Of a DNA stretch of 64,000 nucleotides, positions 57,856-64,000 are shown piece after piece. A program made the translations under genes and the position numbers. The notes below the pieces were generated by a model. That model was not told the DNA's origin, did not search any database, and worked only from the letters and a program-made list of their open reading frames with translations. Numbering within the stretch: the stretch's first letter is position 1; every line of letters starts with the position of its first letter. Source of the stretch: Parvibaculum sp. (GTDB lineage Bacteria > Pseudomonadota > Alphaproteobacteria > Parvibaculales > Parvibaculaceae); the NCBI GenBank assembly GCA_017642695.1, contig JAEPQD010000001.1, forward strand, positions 434,001 through 498,000, given 5' to 3'.

Positions 57856-58662
57856 TTGAACCTGAAAATCGCGACCTGGAACATAAACTCCGTCCGCCTA
57901 CGAATAAATCTCGTCGAGAAACTCCTGAAGGAGGAAAAGCCTGACGTTCTTTGTCTTCAGGAGATCAAGTGCGTCAATGACGCCTTTCCGATGAAGGACA
58001 TCAAGAAGGCGGGCTACGAGCATGTCGCCGTTCACGGTCAGAAGGGCTATCATGGCGTCGCAACCTTGAGCAAAATCCCCTTCAAGAAGATAGAGAGTCG
58101 TGATTTCTGCGAGAAAGGTGATTGCCGCCACATTGCAACCGATCTCGACCTGCCCGGCGGCCTGCGCATCCACAATTTCTATGTGCCCGCAGGCGGCGAT
58201 GAGCCCGATCCCGAGATCAACGTGAAGTTTGCCCATAAGCTCGACTTCATAAGGGAAATGACATCGATTTTCGGCAAACATCGGACGAAGTCGAAGAATC
58301 GCATGGTTCTGGTCGGTGATCTGAACATTGCGCCGCTCGAGCACGACGTATGGTCGCATAAGCAGTTGCTCAAGGTCGTGAGCCATACGCCTGTCGAGGT
58401 CGATCTGATGAACGAACTCTATGCCTCGCATGACTGGGTGGACGTCATGCGCCGCTTCGTTCCCGAGACCGAGAAGCTCTATTCCTGGTGGAGCTACCGC
58501 GCAAAGGACTGGGAGGCGGCCGACCGCGGGCGGCGCCTCGACCACATCTGGGTCACACCGGCCCTGTCAGAGGCGCCTGTTGCAATGAAGGTCCGCAAGG
58601 ATGCGAGGGGGTGGGAGCGGGCGTCGGACCATGCGCCGGTAATCGCGACGCTGAGGCTTTAG
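57856..58662 (+). CDS. xthA: Exodeoxyribonuclease III
   Basis: A 268-residue AP endonuclease/3' exonuclease of base-excision repair. KIATWNINSVRLR, CLQEIKCVND (metal Glu), GDLNIAPLEHDVW, WSYRAKDWEAADRGRRLDHIW and SDHAPVIATL are the conserved blocks of the EEP superfamily. Start TTG after GGAAA. In many alphaproteobacteria this gene closely follows lolA; the intervening genes here look like an insertion. Confidence 0.96.
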   Translation: MNLKIATWNINSVRLRINLVEKLLKEEKPDVLCLQEIKCVNDAFPMKDIKKAGYEHVAVHGQKGYHGVATLSKIPFKKIESRDFCEKGDCRHIATDLDLPGGLRIHNFYVPAGGDEPDPEINVKFAHKLDFIREMTSIFGKHRTKSKNRMVLVGDLNIAPLEHDVWSHKQLLKVVSHTPVEVDLMNELYASHDWVDVMRRFVPETEKLYSWWSYRAKDWEAADRGRRLDHIWVTPALSEAPVAMKVRKDARGWERASDHAPVIATLRL

Positions 58663-58784
58663 CTGGGGGCCAGCCTTCGGGGGTGAAGCACCTCGCCGCC
58701 GCCCGCTCCTGGGGTTCCTACCGTTCTTGTCCGCCTTCCGGAAATGGGGGGTGCCCGGCGGCGGCATCTCTTTAGGGTAGACGC

Positions 58785-58813
58785 CCCATATTAGGGTGTT
58801 GACCCTATATGGG
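58785..58813. promoter_or_regulatory. Palindrome upstream of TetR gene 2
   Basis: CCCATATTAGGGT and ACCCTATATGGG form an almost perfect inverted repeat around TTG. A direct copy of TTAGGGT lies 20 bases upstream at 58772. It is about 120 bases before the TetR ATG and may be an operator. Confidence 0.5.
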
Positions 58814-58932
58814 CAAGGGGGCACGGTGCCCGGCGAACATTTGTGGGTCCGGATGGCTCCGGGCTAGAAAGGCCCCCGGGGAATGCGCTCTTCCGCTGCG
58901 GAAATAAGAACAATGGAACGGTAAAGACCTGC

Positions 58933-59556
58933 ATGGCACCGAAGACCAAGGACAAGATTCTGACTGCGAGCCTGCGGCTCTTCAACGAAAACGGCTACGA
59001 CGCCGTCACCACCGCCCGCATCTCTGAGGAGGTCGGCATATCGGAGGGCAACCTCTGGTATCACTTCCGAACCAAACGTGATCTCGTCAGTGCGCACCAG
59101 CTCGCGCTCTTCGTGCTGATTGACCGGCGTCTGGCCATTCCCTCATCGCCCGAGACGGTTCTCGAAAGCTACGCACAGTTCAATCGCATGGTGTTCGAAG
59201 AAGTCTGGACCTACCAATACCTCTATCGCGACCAAGCGGAATATGGGCGTGCTTCACCCGAGCTTGAGGACAGGGTTCACCGGATATACGAGATGACGAC
59301 GGACATGCTGATCCGCTTCTTCCGGCACATGATCGAAGCACAGCATCTCGATATGCCGGAAGACGAATTGGCGCCGCTGGCGGATAACACCTGGATGGTC
59401 ATTCGTTACTGGCCAAGTTTTCTCCGAGAAACGCGCCGCGTGGTCAGGCTCGATAAGGCCGCGCTAAATGCCGGCATCCGCCATCACTTCGCGCTGTTCG
59501 AAACGCACTTGACGAAGGCAGCCCGGCAATATTTCGAGAAGAACGCCTATGTCTGA
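58933..59556 (+). CDS. TetR/AcrR family transcriptional regulator
   Basis: A 207-residue regulator. KDKILTASLRLFNENGYDAV and ARISEEVGISEGNLWYHFRTKRDL form the helix-turn-helix. The C-terminal domain is helical (WTYQYLYRDQAEYGRASPELED, then a Trp-rich WMVIRYWPSF), resembling TetR_C_13-like ligand domains with a TetR N-terminus. The ATG at 58933 is preferred to one at 58843. The target is unknown; a palindrome upstream suggests autoregulation. Its end overlaps the opposing thioesterase by 10 bases. Confidence 0.9.
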   Translation: MAPKTKDKILTASLRLFNENGYDAVTTARISEEVGISEGNLWYHFRTKRDLVSAHQLALFVLIDRRLAIPSSPETVLESYAQFNRMVFEEVWTYQYLYRDQAEYGRASPELEDRVHRIYEMTTDMLIRFFRHMIEAQHLDMPEDELAPLADNTWMVIRYWPSFLRETRRVVRLDKAALNAGIRHHFALFETHLTKAARQYFEKNAYV

Positions 59557-60023
59557 ACGTCGGCCGCCGGCGCTTTCTTTTTCAGCGTAACGAAAGTCGC
59601 GGTCGAGCTTCCTGTCGCGATCAATTTCCCGCTTTCTTCATCGGCAAGTTCACCTTCAATGAAGCCGACAGACTTGCCACGCTTGATGACACGGCCCGTG
59701 CCGATGATGCGTCCTGGGCGTGCTGCATTCAGCATCGAAACTTTCAATTCGAGCGTCGGCGAAATCTGGCCCCATTCGAGATCGAGACCGACCGCGAGGC
59801 TCATCACATCGTCGAGCATGGCCGCAACCATGCCGCCCTGGATACCGCCCCACATGTTGCAGAGTTCATCGCTTGCGTTGAAGGCCACCTTGACGGTCCG
59901 AGTCGTCTTGTCGGCTTCCAGAACTTCGAGCCCAAGATAACGGCTCGCCGGCGCCATGCGCTTGAAGACCGCCTGTATGTTGGGTGGCCAGTCCGCTTTT
60001 GGCTCCGTCTGACGCTCACTCAT
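59547..60023 (-). CDS. PaaI family hotdog thioesterase
   Basis: A 158-residue hotdog protein. CNMWGGIQGGMVAAMLDDVMS is the active-site helix (the family HGG is replaced by WGGIQGG, so the usual His is missing, but Asp in LDD is kept), then PTLELKVSMLNAARPGRIIGTG. It probably acts on acyl-CoA thioesters. The ATG at 60023 overlaps the end of the cyclic-nucleotide-binding gene by 8 bases, so the two are co-translated. Confidence 0.87.
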   Translation of the reverse strand: MSERQTEPKADWPPNIQAVFKRMAPASRYLGLEVLEADKTTRTVKVAFNASDELCNMWGGIQGGMVAAMLDDVMSLAVGLDLEWGQISPTLELKVSMLNAARPGRIIGTGRVIKRGKSVGFIEGELADEESGKLIATGSSTATFVTLKKKAPAADVQT

Positions 60024-60501
60024 TTCCGCCCTCGCCCTTCTTTCCTTGTATTGCCAATCGGCTTCGCAGATCCTCGAGCTCCGCACCGACCGCATTGAGC
60101 CGGTCCGCAAGCCGGGCTGCGACCGAGCCCGCCATCTCCGGGAACTCGCCGAGCAACCGCTGAAACATGTCCCGGCCGATCCTCAAGGTGTAGAGCGATG
60201 TCACGGCCCGGACAGTCGTCCGTCGCTTCCCCGGTTCGAAGAGAGCCGTTTCGCCGATGAGATCGCCAGTGTCAAGGCGAAGGGCGTTGGGGCTTCCAGC
60301 ATCATCCCGGGCAAGCATGACCGCCTCGCCACCAAGAATCAGATAGGCACAATCCGCCTCGTCCCCTTCCGTAAACAGCGTCGCTCCCGGCGCATATTCC
60401 CGGCGTTCGCAGGTAAAGGCGACGACCTCCAGCCGCACGGGATCGAGACCGGCAAAAAGATCGAGTTGCTGCAATATGGCGACGGCGGGTTCGAGGCTCA
60501 T
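60016..60501 (-). CDS. Cyclic nucleotide-binding domain protein
   Basis: A 161-residue protein that is almost entirely one cNMP-binding domain: DLFAGLDPVRLEVVAF, PGATLFTEGDEADCAYLILGGEAVML and GDLIGETALFEPGKRRTTVRA, where GETALF..RRTT is the phosphate-binding cassette. It has no DNA-binding helix-turn-helix, unlike Crp/Fnr, and ends in a short coiled-coil-like helix (RLADRLNAVGAELEDLRSRL). It may be a cNMP- or lipid-responsive regulator of the thioesterase encoded next to it. The start at 60501 is chosen over 60648. Confidence 0.87.
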   Translation of the reverse strand: MSLEPAVAILQQLDLFAGLDPVRLEVVAFTCERREYAPGATLFTEGDEADCAYLILGGEAVMLARDDAGSPNALRLDTGDLIGETALFEPGKRRTTVRAVTSLYTLRIGRDMFQRLLGEFPEMAGSVAARLADRLNAVGAELEDLRSRLAIQGKKGEGGNE

Positions 60502-60601
60502 GCCATCAGGATAACGGAGAGGAAGCTCCCTGTCGCGAAGAGCCGTTTGCGCCCGGCCAGCACGGAGGTTATGTAGAAGGCCTTCCGAGGGAGCCCAAAA
60601 A

Positions 60602-61063
60602 ATGACCGACAGGACCGAACCGGTATGGGACTGGCCCGACCCCTTCATTCATGAAACAAGAGTCGAGAAGCAGCATATCGACGACTTTCAGCATACGAAT
60701 AATGTGGTTTACCTGACCTGGATGGCGAAGACCGCATGGGAACATTCGAAGGCGCTTGGCCTCGACTTCGGCACGTATGCCCGCCTGAACCGCGGCATGG
60801 TGGTGCGGCGGCACGAACTCGAATATCTCGCCGCCTGCCGGGAGGGCGACCCCGTACTAATTGGCACATGGATCACCGGCAATGACGGCCGCCTGCGACT
60901 TCGACGCCGCTTCCAGATGGTGAACGGTGCGACGGGCGAGGTTCTCCTGCGCGGCCTGACCGATTTCGTCTGCATCAACATCGAGACGGGACGCGCAACC
61001 CGCATGCCTCCCGAGTTTGTCTCGACCTACGCCGTCACGGCGGATGTCGGCGGGGATGGTTGA
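60602..61063 (+). CDS. Acyl-CoA thioesterase (4HBT/FadM-like)
   Basis: A 153-residue hotdog thioesterase. QHIDDFQHTNNVVYLTWM has the D-x-x-x-H-x-N-N-x-x-Y signature of 4-hydroxybenzoyl-CoA thioesterase-like enzymes, followed by MVVRRHELEYLAACREGDPV. It is divergent from the cyclic-nucleotide-binding gene with about 100 bases between starts. The substrate is unknown. Confidence 0.91.
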   Translation: MTDRTEPVWDWPDPFIHETRVEKQHIDDFQHTNNVVYLTWMAKTAWEHSKALGLDFGTYARLNRGMVVRRHELEYLAACREGDPVLIGTWITGNDGRLRLRRRFQMVNGATGEVLLRGLTDFVCINIETGRATRMPPEFVSTYAVTADVGGDG

Positions 61064-61153
61064 AACGGCGCCTGCGTCGAATGGTCTGCTTGGATTGCCA
61101 TAGCATCTGGGGCAGATGAAGGGCCATCCGGTTGCTTACACGCGAGGCTCAAG

Positions 61154-61318
61154 ATGGACCGCATAGACGGCCCCACCCTTTTCTTCATCAACGTGCTTCT
61201 AGCCCTTGCGATTTCCGTCGTCATCTGGGGCCCCGGCGCACTTCTCGTTGCCGCACTCCTTGGCACACCGCTCGCGCTCGGCGCCGTGATCGCGCTCTCG
61301 CTCACTGCCCGGGCGTAG
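61154..61318 (+). CDS. Small membrane protein (54 residues)
   Basis: A 54-residue protein of which about 40 residues are hydrophobic: a short polar head MDRIDGPT, one helix FFINVLLALAISVVIW, a GPG turn, and a second helix LLVAALLGTPLALGAVIALS. GAGG lies six bases before the ATG. It is probably a two-helix inner-membrane protein. It is not recognised. It lies between a thioesterase (same strand) and a convergent NTF2-like gene, with 5 bases between stops. Confidence 0.6.
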   Translation: MDRIDGPTLFFINVLLALAISVVIWGPGALLVAALLGTPLALGAVIALSLTARA

Positions 61319-61323
61319 ACCAG

Positions 61324-61704
61324 TCAGGTCCTCATCGCTTCGGCCCGGGCCGGATCGAGATATTCCTCGAGAAGGGTGATCCTTCCGTCGGCAACCTGGC
61401 AGACGACACAGGCCGGCATCTCGAAATCGCTGCCGTCTGAAAGCCTGCCGCGCAGCACGTGCTGTTGCATGAAACCGCCGGGGATCGCGACACGCCGGAG
61501 CACGTCGTATCGCCGGTTCGAAAGCTTGCGCGCCACCCAGCCGAGAACTTCAAGGTTTTCCTCGACGCTCTGGCTGCGGCCGGAAAAGTTGTGCCAGATG
61601 CGCGCGTCGGGTGCATAGACCTTGGCAACCTCGTCGACATCGCCCTTTTCGACGGCACGAAAGAAGCGTTCGGCGACATCCGTCGCCTCCGTTGAGTTGG
61701 CCAT
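61324..61704 (-). CDS. NTF2-like / SnoaL-like protein
   Basis: A 126-residue single NTF2-fold protein (cone-shaped alpha+beta barrel): ERFFRAVEKGDVDEVAKVYAPDARIWHN, then GGFMQQHVLRGRLSDG and the closing ITLLEEYLDPARA. Members include ketosteroid-isomerase-like and polyketide-cyclase-like enzymes and non-enzymatic binders; the role is unknown. It starts 12 bases after the response regulator stop on the same strand, with GGGAGGGG before the ATG. Confidence 0.9.
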   Translation of the reverse strand: MANSTEATDVAERFFRAVEKGDVDEVAKVYAPDARIWHNFSGRSQSVEENLEVLGWVARKLSNRRYDVLRRVAIPGGFMQQHVLRGRLSDGSDFEMPACVVCQVADGRITLLEEYLDPARAEAMRT

Positions 61705-61716
61705 TGCCGCCCCTCC

Positions 61717-62403
61717 CTAGGGTACCAGCCGGTAGCCGCCGGTTTCCGTTACCAGGATCTCGGCATTGGATGGATCCTTCTCGATCTTCTGCCGCAGCCG
61801 ATAGATGTGCGTTTCGAGCGTGTGTGTCGTCACGCCGGAATTATATCCCCATACTTCTGCAAGCAGGATGTCACGTCCAACGACCTTCGCCCCTGCCCGG
61901 TAGAGATACTTCAGGATCGAGGTCTCCTTCTCCGTGAGGCGGATTTTCTTCTCCTGCGCGTCCATCAGCACCTTGGCACTCGGCCGGAAGGAATAAGGTC
62001 CGATCTTGAAAACCGCGTCTTCGCTTTGCTCGTGACTCCTGAGATGGGCCCGGATGCGCGCGAGCAGGACCCCGAAACGGAACGGCTTGGTAACGTAATC
62101 ATTTGCTCCCGCATCCAGGCCGAGGATCGTGTCGGAATCGGTGTCTGCGCCGGTCAGCATGATGATTGGCACTTTCACGCCCGCCTTGCGCATCAAGCGG
62201 CAAACCTCTCGGCCGTCCATGTCCGGAAGTCCGACGTCAAGCAGGACCAGATCGACATGATGCGCGCGCGCATGTTCCAGTCCTGCCGCCGCCGTCGCGA
62301 CCGCCATGCAGGAAAACTCCTCATGAAGCTGCAGCTGTTCGGCAAGAGAGCCGCGCAGAATATCGTCATCGTCGACAACGAGAATCTTCTTTGTTCCGAT
62401 CAT
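61717..62403 (-). CDS. OmpR/PhoB-type response regulator
   Basis: A 228-residue two-component regulator. The receiver domain (about 5-118) has DDDD acidic pocket residues in VVDDDDILR, phospho-acceptor Asp in LVLLDVGLPDMDG, Thr in MLTGAD and Lys in YVTKPF. The winged-helix output domain (about 130-226) has RLTEKETSILKYLYRAG and TLETHIYRLRQKIEKDPSN. No histidine kinase adjoins it, so it is an orphan in this window. It starts 7 bases after the TPR-sulfotransferase stop. Confidence 0.93.
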   Translation of the reverse strand: MIGTKKILVVDDDDILRGSLAEQLQLHEEFSCMAVATAAAGLEHARAHHVDLVLLDVGLPDMDGREVCRLMRKAGVKVPIIMLTGADTDSDTILGLDAGANDYVTKPFRFGVLLARIRAHLRSHEQSEDAVFKIGPYSFRPSAKVLMDAQEKKIRLTEKETSILKYLYRAGAKVVGRDILLAEVWGYNSGVTTHTLETHIYRLRQKIEKDPSNAEILVTETGGYRLVP

Positions 62404-62410
62404 GTGACCT

Positions 62411-64000
62411 TCAGGAAGCGTATCCGAGCCGCTCGATATGCGGCCGGAGGATGGGAAGCACAGATTTCATCTGCTCCTCGTATCGCCGCCATCTCTCTGT
62501 CGCACTCGAATAGATTGGCTGTGTGACTTGCGAATAGGAAGGCGTGCGAATAGTACCCCGCGCAAGGGCATGCGCCGCTGGATCGCTCACGGCATCGTCC
62601 CATGCAAGACCGAGAAACGTCAGCGCCGGCTCCACTTCCGCGCGCAGATCTGCCACCAACCGCTCATAGCGCACCTCCTGCACCTTCAGCGGGAGCAATT
62701 CTCGATATCTCTCCCACAAGGTCATTACCCGGTCATAGAGTTGGGCCGAACCCTCGAGAGTGAGGAAGTTGAGCATGGAGGCATTGGGTACGAAATCCTG
62801 CATGAAACAGGAAAGCACGCAATCTGCAGGATGTCGGCTGGCAAAAATGAACCGTGCTTCCGGAAAAACCCGTGAAACAAGTCCGGCATGCGCAATATCG
62901 AGAGGCATCTTGTTGATGACGAGCTTGCCTTCGAGGTCCGCCCCCGCATCCTTGAGCGCGTTCCAGTAGACCTGCCGAAGACCGGTTCTTTGCTCTTTCG
63001 TCATGGTCCCGAGCGACAGCGGATAGCCGGATGACGACGCCACCTTCTTGACCTTGCTCAGAAGTGGCATCTCCTCGAAAACCTGAACACCGGGATGCGC
63101 ATCGAGTATCTGATCGAGCAGGGTCGTTCCGGATCGCGGGAAACCCACGAGGAACACCGGCACCGACGCATGACCCGGTTCAATTTCTATCTCCGGCAAG
63201 GATCTCCACTCTGAAACGAACTTGCTGGTAAAAACACCGAGCAACTGATCCAGGTCATCGATGAACTTTGTTCGGTCCACATTCTTCAACGAAGGCAGCT
63301 GGCTCGTTCTGTCGTTCAAGAGCACGAAATAGGAAAACGCCTGCTCTGTATCTCCCTGTTCGTCGCAAATCTGAGCCAGCTCCGAATAGACCAGACGCGC
63401 GTCAGAGCTTTTCATCTTGCCGGGATTGGCCTTCTCTAGGCGGTGTCTCAATTCGGCGAGAAGTTCCGGGTCATGTCTGATCTTGCGCCGGCGAGCCTTG
63501 GACCAGGTCCGCAAGGCTCCCGCGTTCTCTGGCTTTCGGACCAGAATGCTTTCGGCACGGGCGATGGCCTCATCGAGATTTCCAAGCCGTTCATGCGTCG
63601 TTGCCAGAATCGTTTCGATCTGCAGCGGAACGACATCAAGCCGATCAATCGCCTCTTCGCAATATGCGATCGCTTCGCGAAACTTGCCCGCATCTGCTGC
63701 GGCGGAGGCCGCTCTCAGATACGATGTGGCCTGATCGGGTTGCAGTTCGATGAGGCGTTCGAAATCGGCTATCGCTTCGGCGAATTGCGATGTTTCCTGG
63801 TAGAGTTGCCCTCGGTTGAGAAAGACATCCGGATAGTCGGGCTTTAGCATTTCGGCATGATGGTATGAAAGCACCGCTTCGTCTGTCTTCCCCTGATCCC
63901 TTTGCGCGTTGCCGAGATTGACCCACACATTGACGTGCTTCGGCATCACGGCGGCAGCAGCCGCAATCAGCTTCTCTGCAGTCGCAGGTTCTCCCTTGCC
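62411..64000 (-). CDS. TPR-repeat sulfotransferase (5' end outside window)
   Basis: The 3' part of a large protein; the frame is open to the right edge, so at least 530 residues are seen and the N-terminus is missing. Several TPR repeats (VWVNLGNAQRDQGKTDEAVL, PDVFLNRGQLYQETSQFAEA and following) precede a sulfotransferase domain: VFLVGFPRSGTTLLDQIL is the PAPS phosphate loop, and FIFASRHPADCVLSCFMQDF is the 3'-phosphate motif. This tyrosylprotein-sulfotransferase-like layout is common in alphaproteobacteria. The substrate is unknown. Confidence 0.92.
   Translation of the reverse strand, partial: GKGEPATAEKLIAAAAAVMPKHVNVWVNLGNAQRDQGKTDEAVLSYHHAEMLKPDYPDVFLNRGQLYQETSQFAEAIADFERLIELQPDQATSYLRAASAAADAGKFREAIAYCEEAIDRLDVVPLQIETILATTHERLGNLDEAIARAESILVRKPENAGALRTWSKARRRKIRHDPELLAELRHRLEKANPGKMKSSDARLVYSELAQICDEQGDTEQAFSYFVLLNDRTSQLPSLKNVDRTKFIDDLDQLLGVFTSKFVSEWRSLPEIEIEPGHASVPVFLVGFPRSGTTLLDQILDAHPGVQVFEEMPLLSKVKKVASSSGYPLSLGTMTKEQRTGLRQVYWNALKDAGADLEGKLVINKMPLDIAHAGLVSRVFPEARFIFASRHPADCVLSCFMQDFVPNASMLNFLTLEGSAQLYDRVMTLWERYRELLPLKVQEVRYERLVADLRAEVEPALTFLGLAWDDAVSDPAAHALARGTIRTPSYSQVTQPIYSSATERWRRYEEQMKSVLPILRPHIERLGYAS

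Overview
The window is high-GC, densely packed alphaproteobacterial chromosome. Several short conserved neighbourhoods support this: gpsA-YciI-EVE; ftsK-lolA with xthA nearby; a YbbN-type thioredoxin, Lon-N, Trm112 and DUF971 run facing a UbiH-type monooxygenase; rpe-heparinase-purH; and an SDHAF4-like gene next to an extensin-family gene. The gene content resembles Parvibaculum or a near relative, but that genus guess is inference from memory and no marker gene was compared. Nothing suggests a plasmid or an intact prophage. There is one tRNA gene (Gly-GCC) and no rRNA or CRISPR array.

Layout. 0-8 kb: gpsA and small conserved genes, a MazG-like pyrophosphatase, a seven-repeat Sel1 protein, a creatininase-family gene with a 44-codon ORF coupled to its stop, a decayed Fic/Doc toxin tail, a GNAT and a CaiB-type CoA-transferase. 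Three families of inverted-repeat element lie between these genes. 8-13.3 kb: an acquired defence segment with a type III restriction-modification pair (mod then res, minus strand) facing a zinc-ribbon/DUF4145/DUF5655 protein. 13.8-32 kb: acetyl-CoA synthetase, a metallo-hydrolase, a sulfotransferase, htpX, rsmB, methyltransferases, rpe, a heparinase II/III protein, purH and a tandem pair of UMF1/Atg22-like MFS transporters. 32-40.7 kb: tRNA-Gly, a prolyl-tRNA editing protein, the thioredoxin/Lon-N/Trm112 run, an amidase and a PQQ/haem c alcohol dehydrogenase.

41-46.3 kb is the most coherent regulatory unit: three divergent Amt ammonium channels and one PII protein (GlnK). Sigma-54-like promoters of the same shape (GGCA(C/T)-N5-TTGA) lie before amt1, before glnK-amt2 and before amt3. 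A perfect TGCAC-N7-GTGCA NtrC-type palindrome lies about 120 bases upstream of the glnK promoter. Together they suggest a local nitrogen-limitation regulon.

46.5-58.7 kb holds aminotransferase-ftsK-lolA, with a TTAA-N7-TTAA CtrA-like site upstream, and then xthA. Between lolA and xthA lie a class I amidotransferase, a glutamine-synthetase-like ligase, a sterol-desaturase-family enzyme, a TetR regulator with a near-perfect 22-base operator and a class III aminotransferase. These look like a polyamine or amine utilisation insert. A candidate small RNA with a strong terminator follows the aminotransferase. 58.9-64 kb: a second TetR gene, two hotdog thioesterases, a cyclic-nucleotide-binding protein, a 54-residue membrane protein, an NTF2-like protein, an OmpR-type response regulator and a TPR-sulfotransferase that runs off the right edge.

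Start codons were chosen by ribosome-binding site, family N-terminus and gene spacing, and several differ from the longest open frame. All functional names rest on motif recognition by eye; no database search was run.
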